Source of the DNA: a virus
Reading direction: 5' to 3' (one strand)
Virus record (IMG/VR): IMGVR_UViG_3300031251_000070
Coordinates: 1-35,789 of that record
DNA length: 35,789 nucleotides
Each line of letters begins with the position of its first letter. Position 1 is the first letter of the stretch. A program made the translations under genes and the position numbers. Positions 14,719 to 23,056 of this stretch are shown piece by piece. Under the pieces are notes generated by a model that saw only the letters and a program-made list of their open reading frames with translations, made no database searches and had not been told where the DNA came from.

Positions 14719-16859
14719 GCCGGAACACCTGCAAGCAGGCCTCCTGGTCGTTTCTCATCAACCAGTACCGAACGGACAGCCGCACCTATCTTGGCGGCCA
14801 GGTTACCACTTGCACCAGCATCACCCTGGACAGATGAGCTGCCAGCATCTACGCTGACATTGATGACGGGAGAGTTGCCGCCGGCGGAATACGTTCTATT
14901 CTCCGCAGCAGTCATGACACGCTCGCCCTGATGGATCTGCGCCACCATATCCTGCGGCACATAAGGTGTACCAACTGCGAATCCTGGTAAAAATCCAGCG
15001 GCATCACCGCCGATCGATACACCGTCCATAAAATTGGCGCCGCCTACTGCGCTACCACCACCAAACAGGTTGCCAATGTTAAAGTTACCGATCGCGCTGT
15101 CGAATTGCTTCATGAGCGGATCAAGCACAAATTTCTGTGTTGCAAGCCGGATCATGTCCTGCAGCAAGCCTTTAAATATATCCGATGCTTTCTGGCCTCC
15201 AGTGATCGCCTTCTCGAAAGATGACTCAAAGGTAGCGCCCAGGGATTTCATGAAGCCGTTGGAATCGGTGATGGTCGCATTAAGCTGCTTTAGCTTGAGC
15301 TGCGCAGCCTCATTGTTCTTGTCTATCAGCTCCTGCGCCTGCTCACCTTCCAGGCCAAGACTGTTGATGTTGTCTTCAGCACGCTGGCGCTCCAGCTCGA
15401 TCTGTGCCTTTCCACGCTGTTCATCACTACGCAGCAAGGACGCATTAAGATCCTCGTTGGTTTGCTGCATTTGCTCGGACATCTGCGCATAGATCTTGTC
15501 GCGATCATCGGCTGCAGTCTTTTCAGCATCAGCCAGCCGACTCTCGGCATCGATCTGATTGTCTATGCCCTGATTCTCGGCAGCTTCCAAAGCGACAAGC
15601 GCTTCTACTGCGCGGGTCTGATCAATGATGTTTTGCAGGTAATCTCGTCCCTGCGTATCAAGTTCGATATATTTGTCCAGCGTTTCCTGCATACCCTGAG
15701 ATCGCGATTTTTCAATGCCGGATACACCGTCAAGGGCATCCTGGAAAGTCCGATAAGCGTTGGCTTGCTTAGTGACTGCCTCGAATTCCTTGCCTTGTTG
15801 CGCCAGGATCCTCGACATCTCTTCGTTATAATCGGCCAGTTGCGCGCCGGCCAAGGTTTCATCAAATGCCACTTTTGGCTTGGAGATGCCATCAATGGCG
15901 TTCTGCAACTGTGATGTTGATTTTCCGCCGCCCTCTTTGTTTGCGGCTGCGGCCATTTCTTTCTGGCTATCACTGACAGCGGTGGTGAGCTGTGCTTTTA
16001 TCTTGTCGATATATTGCTTTTGCAGAGTAATATCTTCATCGGTAATGAACAGGCCGCCAAAGCCACCTGCCTTCTGATCCTTTTGCATCTCGTTGAGCTT
16101 GCCACTGGCATCAGCCAGCGTCTGGAAAAGCTCGGAGGCGAGTTCCGATGGTGGCTTGGTGCCATTCATTGTCTCCATGAACCTGGTCAGCGCCGGCAAC
16201 ATCTCTTCGGTCAGAATGTCCGCGCCGGCATGCATGCGCTGCTTGAAGATGTCCATCTGATCATTGAACTCATGGGCGTGTTCTGCCATTTCCGGAGTGA
16301 CCTGGTTGAGGTCTTTGCCGGCATCCAGCAGCTTGCGTAATCCAGCTTCGCCTTCGGATAACAAAGGTAAAAGTGCTGCAGCACCCTTGCCCAAGACTTC
16401 CATCGCGACGGCAGCACGTCTAGGATCATCCGCTGGCAATTTTTCAATAACACCTGATAGTTGCAGAATTACTTCTTCAGCGTTATTTGCCTGGATGCCC
16501 AAAGCTTTCAGGTTCTCGCTGTGGGTCACCATGTACTTACTTGCTTTAGCCAATGCGTTGGCCAGGTCGTCCAGTCCGACGCCGGATTGTTCAGATAAAA
16601 GTTTCCATGCGGCAAGCTGATCTACAGCCATACCAGTGCGCTTGCTCATCAGGTCAAGAGCATCCGCACCCTCTATGCTGCCCTTGATCATTTCAGTGAA
16701 TGAAGCAGCACCTATGAGAGGCGCGAGTACGGCCAATGATTCATTCAGAGTGGAAGCGCTCTCGGTAAGCGAGCCGAGACCTTCCTTTGCAGAGGCGATC
16801 GCTTCCTTGGTCTGATCGACCGCAGTGATGATTATGCTGGCTTTACTGTTATCGGCCAT
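14715..16859 (-). CDS. H: Tail length tape measure protein (H homologue)
   Basis: This 714-aa protein is predominantly alpha-helical. Its N-terminus (SIIITAVDQTKEAIASAKEG) and a following domain (LDLMSKRTGMAVDQLAAWKL, DDPRRAAVAMEVLGKGAAAL) are typical of tape measure proteins. Long coiled-coil stretches follow (SLLRSDEQRGKAQIELERQR). The C-terminus has the FESSFEKAI...GGQKASDIFKGLLQDMIR pattern, a Gly-rich segment and VINVSVDAGSSSVQGD, as in lambda gpH. At roughly 0.15 nm per residue the predicted tail is about 100-110 nm (estimate). It overlaps the T frame by 11 bases. Confidence 0.93.
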   Translation of the reverse strand: MADNSKASIIITAVDQTKEAIASAKEGLGSLTESASTLNESLAVLAPLIGAASFTEMIKGSIEGADALDLMSKRTGMAVDQLAAWKLLSEQSGVGLDDLANALAKASKYMVTHSENLKALGIQANNAEEVILQLSGVIEKLPADDPRRAAVAMEVLGKGAAALLPLLSEGEAGLRKLLDAGKDLNQVTPEMAEHAHEFNDQMDIFKQRMHAGADILTEEMLPALTRFMETMNGTKPPSELASELFQTLADASGKLNEMQKDQKAGGFGGLFITDEDITLQKQYIDKIKAQLTTAVSDSQKEMAAAANKEGGGKSTSQLQNAIDGISKPKVAFDETLAGAQLADYNEEMSRILAQQGKEFEAVTKQANAYRTFQDALDGVSGIEKSRSQGMQETLDKYIELDTQGRDYLQNIIDQTRAVEALVALEAAENQGIDNQIDAESRLADAEKTAADDRDKIYAQMSEQMQQTNEDLNASLLRSDEQRGKAQIELERQRAEDNINSLGLEGEQAQELIDKNNEAAQLKLKQLNATITDSNGFMKSLGATFESSFEKAITGGQKASDIFKGLLQDMIRLATQKFVLDPLMKQFDSAIGNFNIGNLFGGGSAVGGANFMDGVSIGGDAAGFLPGFAVGTPYVPQDMVAQIHQGERVMTAAENRTYSAGGNSPVINVSVDAGSSSVQGDAGASGNLAAKIGAAVRSVLVDEKRPGGLLAGVPA

Positions 16860-17178
16860 GGTTCATCTGGTCAAGCGCAGCACGCTCCATGACCTGAATA
16901 TCGAACAACATCTGAAGGGTGTTTTCTGTTTGCATCATTTGCATGACTGCATTCAGCCCGGGATAATCCAGGCTGATGCGTTGACCTGTGACCGGATGGA
17001 GACGCCATTGCATCATGCAGGCAAGAAATATTTCGATACATGGCATGTTCTCCTTATAGATATTCAGCTCTTCGTTATCTACATCTCCAGCCCGCAACCC
17101 TTGCTGTTTGAGAAGATTTTTAAATACAGTCATTTCATCCGGGCCGCCACGCACGATCCACATAGCGGCCTCGGCTAG
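16849..17178 (-). CDS. T: Tail assembly chaperone T extension (made as a G-T frameshift fusion)
   Basis: This frame is entered by a -1 slip at the end of G and adds 109 residues. A G-T fusion would be 219 aa. It contains GGPDEMTVFKNLLKQQGLRA, FLACMMQWRLHPVTGQRISL and YPGLNAVMQMMQ, similar to phage proteins of the DUF1799 type found at the T position. An ATG (giving MWIVRGG) could allow separate translation, but there is no clear ribosome-binding site. In lambda, G and G-T bind the tape measure during tail assembly and are absent from the virion. Confidence 0.82.
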   Translation of the reverse strand, partial: LAEAAMWIVRGGPDEMTVFKNLLKQQGLRAGDVDNEELNIYKENMPCIEIFLACMMQWRLHPVTGQRISLDYPGLNAVMQMMQTENTLQMLFDIQVMERAALDQMNHGR

Positions 17179-17184
17179 TTTTTT
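17175..17184 (-). promoter_or_regulatory. Programmed -1 frameshift site of the G/GT chaperone pair
   Basis: On the minus strand the last codons of G read ACA AAA AAC TAG, which contains the slippery heptamer A-AAA-AAC in the correct register, directly before the stop. A -1 slip gives AAA AAA CTA GCC GAG and continues open to the end of the T frame. This corresponds to the G/G-T frameshift of lambda-like tails. No strong downstream hairpin was evaluated. Confidence 0.88.
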
Positions 17185-17507
17185 GTTCGGGCACCTCGAC
17201 TGCCGTCATGCCAGGCCTGGAACAATTCCTTCTCTGCCTGGTAGAACTGACCGCAAAGCGCACGCAGCGCCTTTTCACTGTATGGAATAGGCTTTTCTTG
17301 TTCGTCCACGGGGCCTGACCAGGAAACAATCAAGCCGACCAGGACATCGATCGTCGGTTTATCGCCATTCTTCTTTTGGAAAGCGGGCAATTCATCCGGA
17401 GCGATATACTTGAACTCGACCTCGATAGAGCCTTTTTTGTTTTGTCCAGGGATGGACAGCTCCAGATCCTCGATAGTGAATGTAGGATTAGCAGTGACTT
17501 TGAACAT
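17175..17507 (-). CDS. G: Tail assembly chaperone G homologue
   Basis: This is a 110-aa acidic/basic mixed protein with TFTIEDLELSIPGQNKKGSI, EFKYIAPDELPAFQKKN and VGLIVSWSGPVDEQEKPI, typical of tail assembly chaperones that lie between the tail tube and tape measure genes. It ends at a TAG immediately after an A-AAA-AAC slippery heptamer. Most ribosomes would make G and a minority G-T. The start follows the tail tube stop by two bases. Confidence 0.88.
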   Translation of the reverse strand: MFKVTANPTFTIEDLELSIPGQNKKGSIEVEFKYIAPDELPAFQKKNGDKPTIDVLVGLIVSWSGPVDEQEKPIPYSEKALRALCGQFYQAEKELFQAWHDGSRGARTKN

Positions 17508-17509
17508 GA

Positions 17510-18727
17510 TCAGGTCACCGCAGTAACTGCAGCACCAGCGCGATCAATAATCAGCGTGTAACCGCTGACGGTATCCCGCAGCGCGCGATAACTCATGCTG
17601 ACCATCACGTCCTGGTTGATGCCTTGGCCGTTCACCTTGGCCTGGCTGTATTTCACATTCGGTAAAGTGAACACATAGCCATTCAGACTGCCGTCATTGA
17701 TGCGGAACGACAGGCTGGAAGAGGTATTGTTAATGAACTTGTTGTACATGGTGGCATCGGAGAAATAGACCTCGATGTCGCCGGTGATGTCGAGCGTGCC
17801 GCTTCCTATGCCGATATTTCCTAGCGTGCCAACAGCATCCTGACCACGCAGGTTATTATTGATGTCCATGGACAGGCTCTTGAGGAAAGTTCCACTCAGC
17901 GCAGCGCCGCCTTCCAGGAAGTTAGCCATGTTGCTGACCGAGTTCATCACCCCATTGGCGGTGCTGGCTGTCACGGTTGCGTTGAGCAATGTCCCTGCCT
18001 GTACGCTTGCCGCTTGCCCCATGAAATCCATGTCTCCGGTCAGGATGGATCCTGTCGCAAACTTGAAGCCCAACTTGTTGAGCGTCATGCCCTTGTAAGT
18101 GATGTTTTGCGCGATATCGGCGAAGTTCTTTTCCAGTGTGAAGCTGGATTGGGTGCTACCGTTGACCACACGTGAAGCTGAAACCGTGACGGCTGCGCCG
18201 CCAGCTCCGGTCGCAGCAGCAAATGGCGTGCCCTGGAATGTCAATACGGTAGCTGTAGGAGCTACGCTGGTGGATACCTGTGCCCATATATTCTGCCCCG
18301 GGATGGTAGATCCTGCGATCTTCACCCACTGACCCATCACCAGATTGGTAAAGATGCTCGCGCCGGAAGTCGCAGAGCCTGCGGTCAATGTACCGGCAGC
18401 AAAAGTGGCTGAAGTAGGAATCGCCACGCCGACGCCATTGACACCAAAGACAGTCCATGCCCCTTGCAATACTGCAGCCAGGAAAGGGTCGAATTCTGCG
18501 TAACTCATCTCGAAGGTAAGCCCGCCATTCGCTTCAGCATCCAGCAGCGGCAGATCGGCGATCTGACGATCGGAGCGTATCTCCTTGCTGGTATCGGTCT
18601 TGATGTCGTAGTTCAACGACTCGCCGGTGATGCGCAGCGCGTAACAGGAAGATGCGCTAACCGGAGTGCCGAATGTAGCTTCCGGTTTGATACGCAGGCC
18701 TAAGCGACTTGAAGATGCTAATGACAT
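17510..18727 (-). CDS. V: Major tail tube protein
   Basis: The protein is 405 aa. Its N-terminus LGLRIKPEATFGTPVSASSC and motifs LRITGESLNYDIKTDTSKEI and NGGLTFEMSYAEFDPFLAAV are those of the phage tail tube (Phage_tube_2-like) family. A Thr/Ala/Gly-rich insert (about 105-190) separates the N-terminal part from the second half (FTLEKNFADIAQNITYKGMT), which continues with GDMDFMGQAAS. A C-terminal strand region contains NDGSLNGYVFTLPNVKYSQA. It forms the tube of the non-contractile tail. The low-complexity surface insert would be a plausible acceptor for O-linked modification (speculation). Confidence 0.9.
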   Translation of the reverse strand: MSLASSSRLGLRIKPEATFGTPVSASSCYALRITGESLNYDIKTDTSKEIRSDRQIADLPLLDAEANGGLTFEMSYAEFDPFLAAVLQGAWTVFGVNGVGVAIPTSATFAAGTLTAGSATSGASIFTNLVMGQWVKIAGSTIPGQNIWAQVSTSVAPTATVLTFQGTPFAAATGAGGAAVTVSASRVVNGSTQSSFTLEKNFADIAQNITYKGMTLNKLGFKFATGSILTGDMDFMGQAASVQAGTLLNATVTASTANGVMNSVSNMANFLEGGAALSGTFLKSLSMDINNNLRGQDAVGTLGNIGIGSGTLDITGDIEVYFSDATMYNKFINNTSSSLSFRINDGSLNGYVFTLPNVKYSQAKVNGQGINQDVMVSMSYRALRDTVSGYTLIIDRAGAAVTAVT

Positions 18728-18736
18728 GATGGCTCC

Positions 18737-19186
18737 TTATAGCGCCGTATCCGGCGCGGTTTCACTGGTTCGGTATTCGGCTGTCCATAGCATGGTGGCT
18801 ATGCCGATGGGTTTTTCTGAATGGGCGTCCACTTCAATGCTTGTTTCAGCCAGTCTCAGATCCTTGATCAGGGGAGCGAATGCAACAATATGCCCTGCCA
18901 GGGACGATTCAACTTCCTTGCAGATGGTGTCTAGCGTGTCATCGATATTACTGACCTGCTTGGCAACTGCCTCGATCCTCACAATCAAAGTTCTGTCTAC
19001 CAGGCGCGGATAACCCATGCTTGCAGATTCGTTGGTTTCTTCCTTTGTCGAGACGCATACGCACGGCAGTTCTTGATCGGTTAAAAGATGCGAGCGCGTC
19101 TGGAAGACATTCGCACCTGTAGTAGTCAAGCCGGTGATCTGCAGTGCTACAGCCTCCCTGATCTGCTGGCGGACGTGATTGGCCAT
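18737..19186 (-). CDS. U: Tail terminator protein (U-like)
   Basis: This 149-aa protein begins VRQQIREAVALQITGLTTTG and contains FQTRSHLLTDQELPCVCVST, then VDRTLIVRIEAVAKQVSNID and TLDTICKEVESSLAG. This is the alpha/beta pattern of tail terminator proteins that cap the tail tube and join it to the head. Gene order (after the head-tail joining protein and before the tail tube) supports this. Its start overlaps the previous stop as TAATG. Confidence 0.82.
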   Translation of the reverse strand: MANHVRQQIREAVALQITGLTTTGANVFQTRSHLLTDQELPCVCVSTKEETNESASMGYPRLVDRTLIVRIEAVAKQVSNIDDTLDTICKEVESSLAGHIVAFAPLIKDLRLAETSIEVDAHSEKPIGIATMLWTAEYRTSETAPDTAL

Positions 19187-19452
19187 TATTGCAACTCCAG
19201 TTGCAGCAATGTCAGCCCGGTGCCATCCGGCTCTAGAGAAGATACGGTGTAATTCGTGCCATTCACTACGACGACGGTACCGTGAGCAGCCACAACCGTC
19301 GACTCCACCAGAAGTACCGGATTGCTGCTGCTGACCATGCCCAATGTCTCGATGTATGCCTTATCGAAGATACCAACGACTGCCACTCCGCCTACCGTTG
19401 CAGGCACACCGAAATCTGCAAAATAGGCGGCAAAATTCTCTGTGAGTGCCAT
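19186..19452 (-). CDS. Head-tail joining protein (FII-like)
   Basis: This is an 88-aa beta-rich protein: LTENFAAYFADFGVPATVGG, then VVGIFDKAYIETLGMV and LLVESTVVAAHGTVVVVNG, ending GTGLTLLQLELQ. It matches the FII / phage attachment type of head-tail joining proteins in pattern and position. The ATG shares its A with the stop of the methyltransferase-glycosyltransferase gene (TGATG). A GTG one codon earlier is also possible. It therefore depends on translation through that enzyme gene. Confidence 0.8.
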   Translation of the reverse strand: MALTENFAAYFADFGVPATVGGVAVVGIFDKAYIETLGMVSSSNPVLLVESTVVAAHGTVVVVNGTNYTVSSLEPDGTGLTLLQLELQ

Positions 19453-20987
19453 CACGCCACCGCCTGTTCTTTGGGCAAGATCTTGTCCAGCACGAAATCC
19501 GCGATGACATCAGGTGTGGCACTCGCCATGCAGGCAGAAGCGCCTGTGGCAGTATCCTTGCTGCAGAAGGCCAGCGTCGCACCATGCACGCGATGGCAAG
19601 GGTGACATGCCACGCTCGGGGCGCTGATGGCTGCAGTATTGATCCAGTGCTTGGTCAGGTTCTCACTGCTGCTATGCGACAGCATCACCACCTTCAGCAT
19701 GGCCTCGAAAGCGACCGCATTGGCGATCATGCTCTCCGTGGCCACCACGGCATCGGCCAGCATGCAGAAAGCCAGGGCGATGCGAGTTGGCCATTCGCGG
19801 CCGACAACCACTGCATGCGGCTCGATCTCGTCCAGATCGTAGCGGATATCTCCCAGCACCACGCACACGACTCCGGCATCAGCCATGCGCTGCATGAAGC
19901 GCTGTGCATGTGGCCAGGTCTTTGCCGGTCCGCTGCCGGCAGGATTGAGCACTACCAGCGGACCATCAGGCAGGAGCTCGCGCAACTTTTTCGCCGCATC
20001 CATCTCCGCTTCGGTCGGGTAGTACTTCTGCCTGAAATCATGCGGCAGATCCGCATAGTCGTGGATCATTTCCAGATAGTTCTTGTCTGCGAAACGATGA
20101 CGCAGTGCATGCGGCAAAAAGAACTCATTGCTGCTGGGATGGTAAAGCAGTCGCTGTTCCACGCTGCCGATCAGGTTCACCCACTTGTCATGCTTGGCCG
20201 CTTCATATGCCCAGAATGCCAGCAGGTCATCGTCATCGAGCACGCCGTTGGGTATCATCACCAGGCGGTCGATATTGGGATCGTGCGCCAGGACTTCGGC
20301 GCCGGTGATCGCCACATAGGCCGTGACGTGATAACCCTGTTCTTTCAGCACAGCGCACGGGCTGGATGCCCATATGGCATCCCCCAGCGCGCCCACGCGC
20401 ACCAGTCCGGCGGTCTTTTCCGGTTTCGTGACGGTGAGGTCTGTCTGGCCTGCGCCTGGCGCTTCCTTGCGCAATACCAGCAAAAAGCTGTATTCGTCGT
20501 CCTGATCCCGCACCTGGTTCTCCAGCAGAGTCCAGTCAGGGAATATAAGGCGGCAGACTTCGATGATGTCTTGCGGCCTGAAATCATGCTTGTGGTCGGG
20601 ATTGGATCCATACTCGCCGATGTTCGGGTACAGATCGGCATGGGGTAGATACAGGACAAGATGGCCGCCGACTTTGACGACGCGGAACCATTCGCGCAGG
20701 GCGATATGCCAGTCTTGTATATGCTCCAGCAGGTGCGACGAGAACACATTGTCGATGGCACTATCGGCGAACAATGACAGCCTTTCAGCAGTCCCTATCA
20801 TGATGTCCGGCTTCATCTGCACGCCGAACAGCTCGATATCCTTGCCGCTATCCAGCCCGATCAGATGCGGCCATACCTTTTTCGCGCCGCAGCCTATATC
20901 CAGGCCGCCGCGAGAAAGATACGGCAAAACCTCGAAGCGGATCTTGTCCGCTTCGAGGCCATTGCTAGTTTGTAACGACCAGACCAC
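19452..20987 (-). CDS. Methyltransferase - family 9 glycosyltransferase fusion in the head operon
   Basis: This 511-aa protein has two enzyme domains. Residues about 15-175 are a class I SAM methyltransferase: motif I LDIGCG (29-34), an acidic end of strand 2 in IGLDSGKD, then NVFSSHLLEHIQDW and VVKVGGHLVLYLPH. A linker to about 193 leads to a GT-B fold of the heptosyltransferase (GT9) type: LVRVGALGDAIWASS (195-209), then VVLNPAGSGPAKTWPHAQRF and VVLGD. ADAVVATESMIANAVAFEAM and a Cys-rich end (C461, C464, C475, C486) complete it. The GTG start abuts the capsid stop (TAAGTG). It lies where lambda-like phages have only head-tail joining genes, so it is an added gene. A role in modifying virion proteins, or host surface sugars, is inferred. 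Confidence 0.9.
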   Translation of the reverse strand: MVWSLQTSNGLEADKIRFEVLPYLSRGGLDIGCGAKKVWPHLIGLDSGKDIELFGVQMKPDIMIGTAERLSLFADSAIDNVFSSHLLEHIQDWHIALREWFRVVKVGGHLVLYLPHADLYPNIGEYGSNPDHKHDFRPQDIIEVCRLIFPDWTLLENQVRDQDDEYSFLLVLRKEAPGAGQTDLTVTKPEKTAGLVRVGALGDAIWASSPCAVLKEQGYHVTAYVAITGAEVLAHDPNIDRLVMIPNGVLDDDDLLAFWAYEAAKHDKWVNLIGSVEQRLLYHPSSNEFFLPHALRHRFADKNYLEMIHDYADLPHDFRQKYYPTEAEMDAAKKLRELLPDGPLVVLNPAGSGPAKTWPHAQRFMQRMADAGVVCVVLGDIRYDLDEIEPHAVVVGREWPTRIALAFCMLADAVVATESMIANAVAFEAMLKVVMLSHSSSENLTKHWINTAAISAPSVACHPCHRVHGATLAFCSKDTATGASACMASATPDVIADFVLDKILPKEQAVA

Positions 20988-22973
20988 TTATGCCAGCCAA
21001 TCGTCGATCTTGGCGATGCAGGCTGGTTGACGCAGCTGCATGTCAGCGAACTGGCTGAGAGTGATCTGCACCTGGCCCGTTGAAGCCAGAGAATACGGAT
21101 CAACAGTCACATCAGGTGCACCGAACAAGCCCAGCACTGCCATCGACCAGTCGGAACCGAACAGAGAAGCCGAGCATATGGTGGTGCTGGTGCCCTTGGT
21201 CAGGTTGTTGGGTACGTTGTTGCTGACCACTGCGCGATAACCGTTGAGCGGTGTATCGCCGTTCTGCCAGATCATCGGCAGGTTGGTGGCAAACTGGGTC
21301 TGCTTGAACTTGCCACGCACCTTGGTGTTGACCAGGTAGCCGGAGTAGCGGTCGGGTTCTGCATTGGCATTGGCGCATGCAGATTCCAGATCCACCACAT
21401 TGCCCCAGGTTGGCGCGATACCGTTGGTGCCACCGACCACAGTGCCGATGCCGGTGACGTTTCGCAAACCCTTGATTTCTGCGCCGGTACCAGCACCATT
21501 GATGCACTGGTTTTCCAGCAACACGGCGGCGCCGGTCACCAGGTCATCACGGATAAGCGCATCCAGCGGCATGGAAGCCTGTATCAGCGCCTGCTTGGAT
21601 ACCTGCGTATAGGCAGAGATCCGATGTGGTGACAGCGTTGCCTTGGCGGTCAAAGGACCGGTCTCGGAAGCGGAGCCGATTTCAGTGACCAGACCCAACG
21701 TGCCTGCAGTCGCCTTGCGCGGCAGATCCACGTTGCTGGTCAGACCTGCAAGCATGGTCACACCAAGTTTGCCCATGGACATGGCATTGCGCAGTACGTC
21801 AACGTACAGGTCGGTGCGCAGATTGGTCGCAACCAGGTTGCCCGCCTCAGTGCCGGTGCCTACGTTGAAGTCACGGTTCATGAACTCGAACGGCACAAAG
21901 AACCCTTCTGCAGATTTGCCCATAATGGATTCGACTGCGCGCGAGCATTCCAGCTCCAGGCCTGCCTTGCTCCAGTCCCCTGACATACTGGCCAGTAAAG
22001 CGCGACCGAAGCTGTAACGCTCAATCTCGCGGCCGTTCATGCCGATATGAAGCTGGCTGGTATCGCTATGTTTAGATACCATGCGGGACAGGATTAGATC
22101 CGTGAATTGATTGACGGTCGTCTTGCCGTCTCGCACGGCCTTTGGGCCGTCGTCAGGTTGTAGAAACTTGGCATATTGCTCTGCCAATGCTTGGATGCCG
22201 TCACGGCGCTCGATCTCGAGTTCGGCCGGCGTTTTTTGTACAGGATCTGGCATTTTCTTTTCCTCTTTCAGGATGATGATGGTAGGCGGGTCGTCTACAG
22301 TGACGGTTTCCGCAAGGGCTTGTGTTTCGGGTGCATCTGCTGCTTGAGGTTCAGGATCGACGCCAGCCGAACGCCCGACACCTACAGTGGTGTCTGCCGG
22401 GATAGGCACGATGGAAGCCTCGAAGGGCGTCCAGCGCGTCACGACATACACTGGCGGCTCATCACCATCACCGCGCGCAGCTGCCTGGCCGCTGCGGTTA
22501 TAGTCATCGCCGTATTTAGCGCGCATCTCCTGCGCGAATTCTTCGCCGGTCAGCTTGCGCTTCGGCGTATAGGAATACTGTGGCCCATCGGTATCAGGCG
22601 GTTCTATCTCCTGGATCTCGTCGATGAAATAGCCCACGGATACCAGGCTGCGGATACCATCCTGCACATCGGTCAGGATCTCCTGACCCAGCTGGCCACG
22701 TGAGAACTGCACCATGCCGCGCAACACGTGGTCATCATCTACTTGTGCCATCTTCACCACGCCGATCTGGTCATCGGTGTTGTGGTTGAGCAGCAAAGGA
22801 TGGCGGCCATCGCCCAGGCGCGACATATCCACGGCATCAGCCGCATGTGAAAGTATCTCTATGCCCCACCATCTCTCGTATGGTGTCTCACTGCTGATGG
22901 CGATCTCTATCTCGCCATCGTCATTGGCATCGCGTTTCTGTATTGTGGTAGTCCGTTTAAATTGGGTGGGCAT
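20988..22973 (-). CDS. Prohead protease - HK97-type major capsid protein fusion
   Basis: This 661-aa protein has residues 20-200 as an HK97-type prohead protease: GRHPLLLNHNTDDQIG contains the probable catalytic His (H64), and GIRSLVSVGYFID contains the serine (S112). The family motif is RWTPFEASIVPIPADTTVGV. A Pro/Ala/Thr-rich linker with KEEKK follows, then the scaffold-like helix (TPAELEIERRDGIQALAEQY) and an HK97-fold capsid (GFFVPFEFMNR, TTLGLV-like TAGTLGLVTEIGSASETGPL, and TQVSKQALIQAS). An internal ATG at codon 241 (22253) is preceded by AAAGAGG at good spacing and would yield a 421-aa capsid protein by itself. A GGAGAG site precedes the first ATG. Confidence 0.93.
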   Translation of the reverse strand: MPTQFKRTTTIQKRDANDDGEIEIAISSETPYERWWGIEILSHAADAVDMSRLGDGRHPLLLNHNTDDQIGVVKMAQVDDDHVLRGMVQFSRGQLGQEILTDVQDGIRSLVSVGYFIDEIQEIEPPDTDGPQYSYTPKRKLTGEEFAQEMRAKYGDDYNRSGQAAARGDGDEPPVYVVTRWTPFEASIVPIPADTTVGVGRSAGVDPEPQAADAPETQALAETVTVDDPPTIIILKEEKKMPDPVQKTPAELEIERRDGIQALAEQYAKFLQPDDGPKAVRDGKTTVNQFTDLILSRMVSKHSDTSQLHIGMNGREIERYSFGRALLASMSGDWSKAGLELECSRAVESIMGKSAEGFFVPFEFMNRDFNVGTGTEAGNLVATNLRTDLYVDVLRNAMSMGKLGVTMLAGLTSNVDLPRKATAGTLGLVTEIGSASETGPLTAKATLSPHRISAYTQVSKQALIQASMPLDALIRDDLVTGAAVLLENQCINGAGTGAEIKGLRNVTGIGTVVGGTNGIAPTWGNVVDLESACANANAEPDRYSGYLVNTKVRGKFKQTQFATNLPMIWQNGDTPLNGYRAVVSNNVPNNLTKGTSTTICSASLFGSDWSMAVLGLFGAPDVTVDPYSLASTGQVQITLSQFADMQLRQPACIAKIDDWLA

Positions 22974-23023
22974 GTCGCTCTCCGGTCAATTTATGGCGCA
23001 GGATGCGCTACTCTTTGCGCATA

Positions 23024-23043
23024 GTTAAGGCAAAAAATGTCCG
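23024..23043. repeat. 20-bp intergenic repeat, copy upstream of the capsid gene
   Basis: On the minus strand the sequence CGGACATTTTTTGCCTTAAC is identical to a copy at 25767-25786. It lies in the 83-base gap between the TylF-like gene and the protease-capsid gene, 13 bases after a stop codon. It is followed by a small inverted repeat, ATGCGC and GCGCAT (23003-23022). A binding site, promoter element or recombination joint is possible. Confidence 0.6.
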
Positions 23044-23056
23044 CTGGTGTGTATGG

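Noticed and set aside
16849-17163. T as an independent gene starting at its own ATG
   Set aside because: No clear ribosome-binding site, and the A-AAA-AAC site just before the G stop explains expression as a fusion.
19446-20648. Rightward 400-codon frame opposite the glycosyltransferase gene
   Set aside because: His-rich, featureless and fully antisense to a gene with clear motifs; a shadow frame.
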